Source: Anaeromyxobacter oryzae
GTDB taxonomy: Bacteria; Myxococcota; Myxococcia; Myxococcales; Anaeromyxobacteraceae
Direction: 5' to 3'
NCBI RefSeq assembly: GCF_023169945.1
Contig: NZ_AP025591.1
Coordinates: forward strand, 4,212,481-4,276,480
Length of the DNA: 64,000 bases
Below, in pieces: positions 54,370-62,341 of the stretch. Each line of letters starts with the position of its first letter. Within the stretch, counting starts at the first letter, position 1. A model generated the notes under the pieces. That model was not told the DNA's origin. It saw only the letters and a program-made list of their open reading frames with translations, and did no database searches. The position numbers and the translations under genes were made by a program.

Positions 54370-55896
54370 TCAGGTGGGCTCGCGCCGGATGACGCGCGCG
54401 AGCGTGTCCAGCTGGACCGGCTTGGTCAGGTGGACGTCGAACCCCGCCTCGAGGGCCATCCGCCGGTCGTCCGGCTGCCCGTACCCGGTGAGCGCGACGA
54501 GGAGGACGCTCCGCCCGCGCGCGGCGCGGATGCGGCGGGCGACCTCGAAGCCGTCGATCCCGGGCAGGCCGATGTCGACGACGACGACCTCGGCGCCGTC
54601 GGCCACGGCGCGCTGCAGCCCGGTCTTGCCGTCCTCGGCCTCGGCCACCTCGTGGCCGAGGTGCTCGAGGGCGAGCCGGAGCGCCGACCGGTTGTCGTCG
54701 CTGTCGTCGATCACGAGCACGCGTCGCCGGCGATCCCCGGCAGGCGCGAGCGCGGCGGTCGCCGGCCCGTCGCCGTTCTCCACCGGGAGCCGCACCACGA
54801 ACTCGCTGCCCCGGCCGGGGCCCTCGCTCGCCGCCTCGATCGTGCCGCCGTGCATCGCGACGATCGAGCGGGACACCGTGAGCCCGAGGCCGAGGCCGCC
54901 TCGAGCGCGGTCGAGCGAGGTGTCGACCTGGGCGAAGGTCTCGAAGACGCGCGAGAGCTGGTCGCGGGGTATCCCGATCCCGTCGTCGCGTACCCGCAGG
55001 ACCGCCTCGCCTCCATCGGACCCGATCGTCACGGTCACGTGCCCGCCCGCGGGCGTGTACTTGAGCGCGTTCCCCGCGAGGTTCGCGATCACCTGCTCGA
55101 GGCGGACGGGATCCGCGAGCAGCGCGACGGCGCCGGCCGGCTCGTCGAGGGCGAGCGCGACGCCGCGCTCGTGGGCCTGCGGCTGCAAGGCCTCGACGCA
55201 GCGGGCCGCGACGGTCCCGAGCTCGATCGGGACCCGGTGCAGCGCGATCTTCCCGGACGTGACGCGCGCCACGTCGAGGAGGTCGTCCACGATGCGCGCG
55301 AGCTGGTGCGCCTGCCGCCGCACGATCGCGAGCTGCCGCTCCTCCGCGCCGCCGCGCCGGTCGATGACCTCGAGCGCCATGGTGATGGCGCCGAGCGGGT
55401 TCCGCAGCTCGTGGCCGAGCATCGCCAGGAACTGATCCCTCGCGCGGACGTCCTGCTCGCGCGCGGCGAGGACGTCACGCGCGGCGTACTGACGCTTGCG
55501 GGCGCGGAGCGCCGACCGCGCGACGCTCACGAGGGTGTCGCGGCGAAGCGGCCGCTCGAGGAGCGTGACGTTGCCGAGGGGCGCGAGGCGCGCCAGGGCG
55601 AAGCCGGGCTCGATGGGCGAGGAGGCGCTCGTCACCACGATGATGGGCAGGTCGGACCAGGCCGGCTGGCGCGCGACCCATTCCGCGAGGGTGCCGGGGG
55701 TCGCACCGACCAGCACCTCCTCCGCGAGGAGGAGGCCACCCGCGCCGCCCTCGAGGGCGGCGACGAGCCGCGGAACGTCCGGGCAGATCTCGCACGCGAG
55801 GCGGGCCTGCTCGAGGACGCGGGCGGCGAGCGCAGCGTCCCGCCCCGTCGGGGCGAGAACGAGCAGCTGCTCGGCCGCGCGCGCCTGGGCGGTCAC
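54370..55896 (-). CDS. Hybrid histidine kinase coupled to a KaiC-like protein
   Basis: A 508-residue cytoplasmic hybrid kinase. Residues 8-130 have a receiver-like alternation (LLVLAP, GLLLAEEVL, IIVVTSAS, LERPLRRD) in which the phospho-acceptor Asp is absent, a degenerate receiver. HisKA follows with H162 (MLGHELRNPLGAI), then HATPase_c (NLAGNALKYT, RDDGIGIP, GLGLGLTVS), then a C-terminal receiver with VIDDSDDN, VVVVDIGLPGIDG and LTKPV. There is no membrane segment. The GTG start at 55896 overlaps the KaiC-like stop (GTGA), so the two proteins are translationally coupled and probably act as a pair. Confidence 0.88.
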   Translation of the reverse strand: MTAQARAAEQLLVLAPTGRDAALAARVLEQARLACEICPDVPRLVAALEGGAGGLLLAEEVLVGATPGTLAEWVARQPAWSDLPIIVVTSASSPIEPGFALARLAPLGNVTLLERPLRRDTLVSVARSALRARKRQYAARDVLAAREQDVRARDQFLAMLGHELRNPLGAITMALEVIDRRGGAEERQLAIVRRQAHQLARIVDDLLDVARVTSGKIALHRVPIELGTVAARCVEALQPQAHERGVALALDEPAGAVALLADPVRLEQVIANLAGNALKYTPAGGHVTVTIGSDGGEAVLRVRDDGIGIPRDQLSRVFETFAQVDTSLDRARGGLGLGLTVSRSIVAMHGGTIEAASEGPGRGSEFVVRLPVENGDGPATAALAPAGDRRRRVLVIDDSDDNRSALRLALEHLGHEVAEAEDGKTGLQRAVADGAEVVVVDIGLPGIDGFEVARRIRAARGRSVLLVALTGYGQPDDRRMALEAGFDVHLTKPVQLDTLARVIRREPT

Positions 55897-57368
55897 GGCG
55901 CCGCCGGCGGGGGGCTGTCGTACACCGGGACGCCGCTGAGGACCCCCCGGAATGCGGTGAGCGGCTCGCCGACGTGGAGGCCGTTCCCGTCGAGGACGTA
56001 CTCGCGGATCGTGGTCTCGTGCGCGCCCGTCCGCTTCTTGACCACCGAGATCGCCTTCCGCACGGCGCCCTGGGCCTCGTAGTACCGGAGCAGGACCACG
56101 GTGTCCGCGAGGTAGCTCACGTCGGCAGGCCCGGCGACGTCCTCGCCCACGATGCCGTGCTGCGCGAGCACGATCACGGTCAGGACGCCGCGCTGCGAGA
56201 GGTACATGAGCAGCTCGTGCAGCTGCAGCATCATGAAGTTCTCGTTCGGCATCGCCTGGATGAGGCCGTTCACGCTGTCGAGGACGACGACGCGCGCACC
56301 GCGCTCCTCCACCGCCGCCCGGATCCGGTGAACGAGCTCGCCGGGCGACAGCTCCGCGGGATCGATCTGGTCGAGGGAGATCCGGCCGGAGCTCACGTGC
56401 GGCCCGAGATCCATCCCGAGCGAGCGCGATCGCGCGAGCGCTACCTGCGTGGACTCGTCGAAGGAGAAGATCGCGGCGTGCTCGCCCGTGCTCGCCGCGC
56501 GGACCGCGCAGAGCGTGGAGAGGGCCGACTTCCCGGAGCCGGCCGGCCCCATGACGAGCGTGCTCGTCCCGCGCGCGAGCCCGCCGCCGAGCAGCGCGTC
56601 GAGCGGCGCGAGCCCGGTCGCGAAGGTCTCCGACGCCATCGGCGCGCGGAACTCGGCCGCGACGAGGCGCGGGAAGACGACCACGCCACCGGTCCGGATC
56701 ACGAAGTCGTGCGGCCCCCCGCGGTATGCGACCCCTCGCATCTTCATGACGCGCAGCCGCCGCCGGTCACCGCCGAGGTCGGCCTGGACGTGCTCGAGGA
56801 CGATGACGCCGTGGGCGAGGCTCTGCAGCAGCACGTCTGGCACGTCCGGCGCGGGGTTGTCGATGAGGAGGACCGTCCCGTCCCGGTCCGCGAGCTGCCG
56901 CTTCAGCGACATGATCTGGCGCCGGTAGCGGGCCTGCGTGTGCGCGAGCAGCCGCAGCTCGGTGCAGGAGTCGACCACGAGCCGGGTCGGTCGCACGCGA
57001 TCCACCTCCCCCAGGATCGCGTCCATCCGCTCGCCGAGCTCGACCTCCGACGGCTGGAACAGCGTGTTCTCGTCCTCCGGCACCGCCTGCGACGCGTCGA
57101 GGATCGTGAGATCCGCGAGGCTCCAGCCGTGCGACTCCGCGACGGACAGGACCTCGTCGCGACTCTCGGACATCGAGACGTACAGGCAGCGCTCGCCCTG
57201 CCGCAGCCCCTCGAGCAGGAACTGCAGCGCGATCGTCGTCTTGCCGGAGCCGGGGCTGCCCTGCAGCAGGTGCACGCGCCCGCCCGGCAGGCCGCCGGCC
57301 ATGACATCGTCCAGGCCTGGGACGCCGGTCCGGACCCGCGGCCTCGTGCGTCGCTCGCTCGCGGACAT
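55893..57368 (-). CDS. KaiC-like double-domain RecA-family ATPase
   Basis: A 491-residue protein with two tandem KaiC/RecA domains. Domain 1 has Walker A GSPGSGKTT (residues 37-45) after TGVPGLDDVMAGGLPGGRVHLLQ; domain 2 repeats the layout with TGLAPLDALLGGGLARGTSTLVMGPAGSGKSA near residue 260 and Walker B VVVLDSVNGL. A pair of phosphorylatable residues comparable with cyanobacterial KaiC is not evident, and no kaiA or kaiB is present, so clock function is not implied. Non-cyanobacterial KaiC homologues are thought to take part in signalling or stress responses. The ATG at 57368 was chosen at the start of homology. Confidence 0.88.
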   Translation of the reverse strand: MSASERRTRPRVRTGVPGLDDVMAGGLPGGRVHLLQGSPGSGKTTIALQFLLEGLRQGERCLYVSMSESRDEVLSVAESHGWSLADLTILDASQAVPEDENTLFQPSEVELGERMDAILGEVDRVRPTRLVVDSCTELRLLAHTQARYRRQIMSLKRQLADRDGTVLLIDNPAPDVPDVLLQSLAHGVIVLEHVQADLGGDRRRLRVMKMRGVAYRGGPHDFVIRTGGVVVFPRLVAAEFRAPMASETFATGLAPLDALLGGGLARGTSTLVMGPAGSGKSALSTLCAVRAASTGEHAAIFSFDESTQVALARSRSLGMDLGPHVSSGRISLDQIDPAELSPGELVHRIRAAVEERGARVVVLDSVNGLIQAMPNENFMMLQLHELLMYLSQRGVLTVIVLAQHGIVGEDVAGPADVSYLADTVVLLRYYEAQGAVRKAISVVKKRTGAHETTIREYVLDGNGLHVGEPLTAFRGVLSGVPVYDSPPPAAP

Positions 57369-57469
57369 GACCGAGCCCCCCCGGATCGCTCCCGCGGAGT
57401 GCGGGGTCGCGAACCTTCTCCTCACTCGAACGCGGGGACCCGTCCACGAACATTCGGGGCGCGGGCGAT

Positions 57470-57486
57470 CCGGCGCGTCGCGCCGG
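57470..57486 (-). terminator. Hairpin terminator after the acyltransferase gene
   Basis: CCGGCGC and GCGCCGG (57470-57476 and 57480-57486) pair around GTC, 18 bases beyond the acyltransferase stop at 57505 on the minus strand. The sequence between stop and stem, GGGAAAACCCTGCTCCCTG, carries no U run after the stem. Called by position and stem strength. Confidence 0.45.
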
Positions 57487-57504
57487 CAGGGAGCAGGGTT
57501 TTCC

Positions 57505-58425
57505 CTAGCGGTCCGGCCGCGACTTCCAGCGCTGGTGCATCCAGACCCACTCGGCCGGATGCCTCCGGATCGCGTCCTCCTGGACCGCGGCGCAGGCCGC
57601 GGTGAGGCGGACCACCTCGCCCTCGCGATCCGGCGCCGCCGCGTCGTACGGGACCTCGACGACCTCGAGGCGATGACCGTCCCCGGCGCGCGGCCCGCGG
57701 CGGTGGCAGGTCACCACGAGGACGGCGGCCCCGAAGCGCAGCGCGAGGTCCGCCGCGGCGCGAGGGGTCGCGGCGGGGCGCCCGAAGAACGGCACGAAGA
57801 CGCTCTGGACGTCGCGGATGTCCTGATCGATGAGGATCCCGAGGGCGCCGCCCTGCCGGAACAGCCGCAGCATCGCGCGCCCGGTCGCGGGGTCGTCGCG
57901 CCAGTACGTGCCGACGCCATTCTCGGCGCGGAACCGCTCGGAGAGCCGGTCCAGCCGCACGTGCCAGCTCCGCTTGGCGATCGCCGCGTTCGGCTGGACG
58001 TAGCGGGACAGGCGGGACGTCAGCTCCCAGTTCCCGATGTGCCCGAGGACGAAGATGATCCCCTTCTTACGCGCCCACGCGCGCTCGACCGTCGCGATCG
58101 CCTCGGGCGGCGCGTCGACGTACGCGTCGAGGCGGTCCGCCCAGCGGCGCATCGTGATCGCCTCCGCGCCGACCCAGCCCAGGTGCACGAGGCTCGCGCG
58201 CGCGATCGCGTCGCGCTCGGCATCGCTGCGCTCCGGAAACGCCACCGCGAGGCTCGCGCGGATGTCGCGCCGCATCCGCGGGGAGATCGCCCACGCGAGG
58301 CGGCCCAGCGCCCCGCCCAGCGCCAGCGCGACCCCGAGGGGCATCGTCATGAGCGCGCGCACGAACGCCACGATCACCGCCGCGCGCACCGCGCGCCGCG
58401 CGCGCTTCCAGCCGGTCGCCGCCAT
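57505..58425 (-). CDS. Lysophospholipid/lipid A acyltransferase, LpxL/HtrB-type
   Basis: A 306-residue protein with an N-terminal hydrophobic segment (residues 15-40) and the LABLAT/HtrB fold. The HX4E catalytic motif is H129-I-G-N-W-E134 (FVLGHIGNWE), followed by AIAKRSWHVRLDRLSERFR, ILIDQDIRDVQSVFVPFFGRPAATPRAAADLALRFGA and the closing EWVWMHQRWKSRP. It would add a secondary acyl chain to lipid A (or a related lipid) at the inner membrane. It fits the LpxC gene earlier in the window. The ATG at 58425 is 11 bases downstream of the preceding gene, consistent with an operon. Confidence 0.87.
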   Translation of the reverse strand: MAATGWKRARRAVRAAVIVAFVRALMTMPLGVALALGGALGRLAWAISPRMRRDIRASLAVAFPERSDAERDAIARASLVHLGWVGAEAITMRRWADRLDAYVDAPPEAIATVERAWARKKGIIFVLGHIGNWELTSRLSRYVQPNAAIAKRSWHVRLDRLSERFRAENGVGTYWRDDPATGRAMLRLFRQGGALGILIDQDIRDVQSVFVPFFGRPAATPRAAADLALRFGAAVLVVTCHRRGPRAGDGHRLEVVEVPYDAAAPDREGEVVRLTAACAAVQEDAIRRHPAEWVWMHQRWKSRPDR

Positions 58426-58436
58426 GCTCCGGACCG

Positions 58437-59426
58437 CTAGCCCTTGCGGTTGCCCGCGGCGGCCGCCTTCGCCGCGCGTGGCCGGCGGGTCGCCTTGCTC
58501 TCCTCGCCGCGGTCCCGCGCCGGCGTCGTCGCGGTGGCGTGGAGGAACGCCTCGACGTCCACGAAGTCGCGCGCGCCGCTCGGCTGGAGCTCCTCGAGGA
58601 GCTTCGCCGCGAAGCTCCGGAGGGCCGCGTACGTCCTCCAGTTCGGGGCGGGGTCGAACCGCAGGTCGCACCCGAGCCGCTCGGCCCCGCCGCAGGCGGA
58701 TCTCGGCCAGAGGAACACCTGCCGGGCGGGCTCCGCGAGGAACGGGAAGAGCGTCGCGAGCGGCCACGCGAGCGCGGGCGGGGTGTCGAGCGCGAGCGTC
58801 GCGGCGAAGAGCCGGTCGAAGCGGGCGCGCGCGGGGGACGGCACCGAGAGGACCCCGAGCAGCGCGTCGAAGAACGCCTCCGCCAGGTCCTCGTCGCCGA
58901 ACGCCTCCGTCAGCGCGCCGGCCTCGAACGTGCCGGGCACGAGCACCACGTGCTTCTCGACGACGAGCGCGCGCCGGATCAGCTCCCGGACGTCGCCGGC
59001 CTCGAGGAGCTTCTCCGCCCGACCCTCGCCGAGCCCCTCGGTCCAGGCGGCGCTCGCCGCGCGCCACCGCGAGGCGCGCTCGCGCTTCCCGGAGCCGTTC
59101 CCGATGTACGCGGGATCGAGGAAACCCCGCGGGTACGTCGCGCGGAAGTCCGCGATCGCCTGCTCGTGGGTCACCCAGTTCGCCGCGAGCGCGTACCGCC
59201 GCGTCACCGGGTCGAGCGCGAACGAGGAGAGCCCCTCGAGCCAGGCGTTCCGCTCGACGCCGTCGCTCCGGAGGAGCGTCCTGGCCATGGAGAGCTGGAG
59301 CTTCGCCGCGAAGCGCTTCTCGCTGTCGGGGAAGAAGACGTGCACGGCGGTCGGCTCGACCGCCACGATCTTCCCGACGCCCAGCGAGGCGTGCTGCACG
59401 AGCATCCCGGTCGCGAGCTCGCTCAC
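58437..59426 (-). CDS. Unrecognised protein with Tudor-like N-terminus, paralogue A
   Basis: A 329-residue protein. Residues 6-50 (GMLVQHASLGVGKIVAVEPTAVHVFF ... FAAKLQL) follow the V-H-x-x-F/L-G-x-G-x-V pattern of small Tudor/SH3-like domains found in UvrD, RapA and CarD-type proteins. The remainder is helical with no known catalytic motif and ends in a basic, Lys/Arg-rich tail (TRRPRAAKAAAAGNRKG). It is about 50% similar by eye along its whole length to the gene at 59991-60935, so they are duplicates. Its start overlaps the ribbon-helix-helix gene by four bases (ATGA), and the acyltransferase gene follows it. Confidence 0.65.
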   Translation of the reverse strand: MSELATGMLVQHASLGVGKIVAVEPTAVHVFFPDSEKRFAAKLQLSMARTLLRSDGVERNAWLEGLSSFALDPVTRRYALAANWVTHEQAIADFRATYPRGFLDPAYIGNGSGKRERASRWRAASAAWTEGLGEGRAEKLLEAGDVRELIRRALVVEKHVVLVPGTFEAGALTEAFGDEDLAEAFFDALLGVLSVPSPARARFDRLFAATLALDTPPALAWPLATLFPFLAEPARQVFLWPRSACGGAERLGCDLRFDPAPNWRTYAALRSFAAKLLEELQPSGARDFVDVEAFLHATATTPARDRGEESKATRRPRAAKAAAAGNRKG

Positions 59427-59623
59427 GGGACCTCCGCGACGGAGGGCGCCGGCAGGGCGGCGGCGCCGCTCGCGGGCAGGGTGGCGATGCGGGCGCGCGC
59501 GAGCCGCCAGGCGCGCTGCACGACCCAGGAGAGCGAACGATCCTGCCGGATCGCCTCCTGCTGCATCTCCTTGAGCATCTCCTCGGGGAAGTAGAGCGAC
59601 TGCTTTCGCGCGTCCGGCATCAC
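59423..59623 (-). CDS. Ribbon-helix-helix protein, TIGR04563-like
   Basis: A 66-residue protein beginning MMPDARKQSLYFPEEMLKEM and continuing QQEAIRQDRSLSWVVQRAWRLAR, which is the pattern of a ribbon-helix-helix domain (strand QSLYF, then two helices) and of the TIGR04563 family seen mainly in Myxococcota. Such proteins bind DNA as dimers like antitoxins or small repressors. It is coupled by ATGA to paralogue A, which could be its partner or target. It lies between the two duplicated genes. The C-terminus is Ala/Pro-rich. Confidence 0.72.
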   Translation of the reverse strand: MMPDARKQSLYFPEEMLKEMQQEAIRQDRSLSWVVQRAWRLARARIATLPASGAAALPAPSVAEVP

Positions 59624-59707
59624 CTCTTGTACGCCTCGCGCGCGCTCAGGGGAAGGGTACGCCCTCCGGAGCGCGCACCGCCACCTCCAGCGCCGGCGCT
59701 CGGCAGG

Positions 59708-59959
59708 TCAGGCGACCGGGTCCTGGACCGCACGCAGGTACGGGAGCCCGTCCATGTACTGGACCTCGAAGTAGCCGACGCGCGCGCCCCACTCCGCCCA
59801 GCGAAGCGCGTCGCCCCGGATCCACACGACCGCGCCGCGGCGGGCGTCCAGGCGGCGGCGTTGCTTCCGGCACCAGGCACCGCGCGCCCAGGGAGTGCGC
59901 GCGGCGAGCGGGTCCAGGAGATGCGTCCGGACGGCGGCGAGGAACGGGTCGAGCGGCAT
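59708..59959 (-). CDS. Small hypothetical protein between the paralogues
   Basis: An 83-residue protein (MPLDPFLAAVRTHLLDPLAA ...) rich in Arg, Trp and Ala, ending in strands VGYFEVQYMDGLPYLRAVQD. It contains four tryptophans and one cysteine, no membrane segment and no known motif. The frame is open and codon-typical, the gaps to its neighbours are 84 and 31 bases, and all four genes run in one direction, supporting a real gene. The ribosome site is GGGAGCCCCCC-like and weak. Confidence 0.5.
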   Translation of the reverse strand: MPLDPFLAAVRTHLLDPLAARTPWARGAWCRKQRRRLDARRGAVVWIRGDALRWAEWGARVGYFEVQYMDGLPYLRAVQDPVA

Positions 59960-59990
59960 GGGGGGCTCCCGGGATCGAGGAGAGTGCGGC

Positions 59991-60935
59991 TCAGGTGACC
60001 GCGTGCAGCTCGGGGCGCGGCTTGGGCTGCTTCGCCGTGCTGACGTGCATGAACGCCTCGACGTCGACGTGATCCTTCGCGCCGAGCGGCCGGAGCTTCT
60101 CGAGCAGCAGCGCCGCGGATCCGAGGAGGGCCGAATACGTCTTCCAGTTCGGCGCGGCGGAGTAGGCCAGCTCGAGCCCGAGCCGCTGCGCGACGTCGCA
60201 GGCGAACCGGGGGCGGAGGAGCATGTGGAGCTCCGGTCGCGCGACGAACGGCAGGAGCGTCACGGTCGGCCAGCGGGACTCCGGCGTCGCGTCCGGCGTG
60301 AGCGCGGCCGTCGCCTCGGCGAGCGCCTCGAACCGGGTCTGGTCGGGCGAGCTCGCCAGGAGCTCGAACAGCGCCGCGAAGAAGGTCCGCGCGGCGCCTG
60401 GGTCCTTCAGCGCGACCTCGAGCGAGATCTTGTCGGCGTCCTTGTGGAGCGTCCTCACGTTCCGCTCGACGCGCACGGCGCGCTCGACGAGCCCCGCGAC
60501 GTCTCCCGCCTCGAGGAGCCGCTCCCCCTGGCCGTTCCCGAGCTCCTCCACGAAGGCCTCGTGCGCGCGCCGCCACCGGGAGGCGCGCTGGTCCGAGCGC
60601 TCCTTGCCCGTCGTGGCGACGTACCGCGGATCCGCGAAGCCCTCCGGGAACGCCTCGAGGAACCGCGCCACCGCCTCCCCGTGCGACAGCCACGATCCGG
60701 CGCGCCCGTACCGGCCGGTCTTCTCGTCGAGGGCGAAGCCGGACAGGCCCGAGAGCCAGGCGTCCGGCGCCGCGGCGGGGGTGAGCAGCGACAGCGCCAT
60801 CGGCAGGCGCAGCTTCGTCGCGAACCGCGCGTCGCTCGCCGCGAAGAAGACGTGCACGGCCTTGGGCTCGAGGGCGACGATCTTCCCGAGGCCCAGGGAG
60901 GCGTGCTGCACCAGCATTCCGTTCTCGAGGCTCAT
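59991..60935 (-). CDS. Unrecognised protein with Tudor-like N-terminus, paralogue B
   Basis: A 314-residue protein, the second copy of the family at 58437-59426. The N-terminus is nearly identical (NGMLVQHASLGLGKIVALEP, then AVHVFF and FATKLRLPMA), and blocks such as DAWLSGLSGFALDEKTGRY, RASRWRRAHEAFVEELG, GERLLEAGDV, FFAALFELL, LPFVARPE and APNWKTYSALLGSAALLLEKLRPLGAKDHVDVEAFMH correspond position by position. Unlike paralogue A it lacks the basic tail. The ATG at 60935 is taken at the start of homology, not at the longer frame's first Met. Function unknown; nucleic-acid or chromatin binding is a guess from the Tudor-like part. Confidence 0.65.
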   Translation of the reverse strand: MSLENGMLVQHASLGLGKIVALEPKAVHVFFAASDARFATKLRLPMALSLLTPAAAPDAWLSGLSGFALDEKTGRYGRAGSWLSHGEAVARFLEAFPEGFADPRYVATTGKERSDQRASRWRRAHEAFVEELGNGQGERLLEAGDVAGLVERAVRVERNVRTLHKDADKISLEVALKDPGAARTFFAALFELLASSPDQTRFEALAEATAALTPDATPESRWPTVTLLPFVARPELHMLLRPRFACDVAQRLGLELAYSAAPNWKTYSALLGSAALLLEKLRPLGAKDHVDVEAFMHVSTAKQPKPRPELHAVT

Positions 60936-61109
60936 GGTTCGCCTTTTCCGTCGCGGCAGGGATCGACACGCGTCGCGTCCAGCGCGCCGGGTGACGCGGA
61001 GGGCGGCTCGTCGCGGGACGAAGGGTGGCGCGGGGTGAAATCCCGCCGTGTCGCTCACGGCGGCGTGGAGGGCCGGCGTCATCCGCCGGGGGGTCATTGG
61101 TATACCACC

Positions 61110-61125
61110 GCGCGCTCCAGCGCGC
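61110..61125 (-). terminator. Hairpin after the desaturase gene
   Basis: GCGCGC-TCCA-GCGCGC (61110-61125) lies four bases beyond the desaturase stop on the minus strand. It is followed by the palindrome TGGTATACCA (61098-61107), and another stem, CCGCCGTG-TCGCT-CACGGCGG (61043-61063), lies farther along. Together they make an intrinsic or Rho-assisted end likely. Confidence 0.45.
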
Positions 61126-61128
61126 TCG

Positions 61129-62247
61129 TCACGCTTCGGCCAGGGCGGGCGCGCCCAGCGCCCGGAGGTGGCGATGGTGCGCCGAGATGGCCGCCCGGAG
61201 CGACGGCAGCGCGCGGTACGGGATCCCGTGCGCGCGGCACGTCTCCTCCACGGTCGCGGCCAGCGCGGGGTAGTGGACGTGACAGACGCCAGGGAACAGG
61301 TGGTGCTCGACCTGGAAGTTGAGGCCGCCCAGGTACCAGGCGAGGACGCGGCTCGAGGGCGCGAAGTCCACCGTCGAGCGGACCTGGTGCTCCGCCCAGC
61401 CCGTGGGCATGCGGCCGTCGCCGCCGGGCGCCTGGAACTCCGCGCCGGACACGGCGTGGGCGAGCTGGAAGACCGCCGACATGACGACGCCCAGAACGAA
61501 CGCGCCGAGCACGAAGAGGGCCAGGGGCCACGCGCTGCGGTGAATGAGGAGCGGGACGACCAGCGCCCAGCAGACGAACGTCACCTTCCCGGCGAAGACG
61601 GCGAGGAGCTCGCGGCCGCGCGGCCGCGGGTAGGGGTGGCCGCCGATCGTCCCGCGGACGAGGTCCACGACGTCGTCGACCAGCCACCACTTGAGCGCGA
61701 GCACGCCGTAGAGGAGCCAGGCGTACCCGCCCTGCCACCGGTGGAGCGCGCGGCGGCGCTGCGCGCTCGAGAGCCGGAGGAACGGCTCGGCGTCGATGTC
61801 GGCGTCCTGGCCGGCGACGTTCGCGTAGGTGTGGTGTTGCACGTTGTGCTTGAACCGCCACACGTACGAGCTCGCGCCGATGAAGTCGAGCGCCAGCCCG
61901 ACCGCGCGGTTCACGCGGGGCGACCGGGAGTAGGCGCCGTGGTTCGCGTCGTGCATCACCGCGAACCCGATGCCGGCGGTCGCGAGCGCGAGCGAGACCG
62001 TGAGGCCCACCGCGAGCCACGCCGAGGCTCCGCCGACGGCGAGGAGGAGCCCGTACGACGCCGCGAACCACCCCAGGATGGCCGCCGTCTTCACGTGCAT
62101 GGCGCGACCGCCGTGCGGGAGCCGTCCCGTGCGCTCGAAGTACGCCGCGACGCCGCGCTTCAGGTCGGAGTGGAACCCGTCGTCGTGCGGGAAGCGGACG
62201 CGGAGGGCGGTCGGGGTCATCTCCTCAACATGGGGATGAGATGTCAT
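61129..62247 (-). CDS. Membrane fatty-acid desaturase (QxxHH front-end type)
   Basis: A 372-residue di-iron membrane desaturase. The three histidine boxes are HDANHG (box 1), HNVQHH (box 2) and FQVEHHLFP (box 3), where the leading Gln marks the front-end/linoleoyl-CoA desaturase class rather than the delta-9 DesC class. About four membrane helices (residues 60-110 and 220-265) frame them. No cytochrome b5 domain is fused, so an external electron donor is needed. The start could be the ATG at 62247 or, nine codons in, the ATG at 62220, which has GAGGAG immediately before it; 62247 was kept. It would adjust membrane fluidity. Confidence 0.87.
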   Translation of the reverse strand: MTSHPHVEEMTPTALRVRFPHDDGFHSDLKRGVAAYFERTGRLPHGGRAMHVKTAAILGWFAASYGLLLAVGGASAWLAVGLTVSLALATAGIGFAVMHDANHGAYSRSPRVNRAVGLALDFIGASSYVWRFKHNVQHHTYANVAGQDADIDAEPFLRLSSAQRRRALHRWQGGYAWLLYGVLALKWWLVDDVVDLVRGTIGGHPYPRPRGRELLAVFAGKVTFVCWALVVPLLIHRSAWPLALFVLGAFVLGVVMSAVFQLAHAVSGAEFQAPGGDGRMPTGWAEHQVRSTVDFAPSSRVLAWYLGGLNFQVEHHLFPGVCHVHYPALAATVEETCRAHGIPYRALPSLRAAISAHHRHLRALGAPALAEA

Positions 62248-62341
62248 CGGGGGGTCATCGCGGACGGTCCGGCGCACCGGCGCGAGAGCCTCCCTCCGCC
62301 CCGCGCGGGATCGGGGGCGGCGCTGGACGGCGATCCGGCGC

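Noticed and set aside
55893-57368. A circadian clock locus
   Set aside because: Only a KaiC homologue is present; kaiA and kaiB are absent and the phosphorylation-site pair is not evident.
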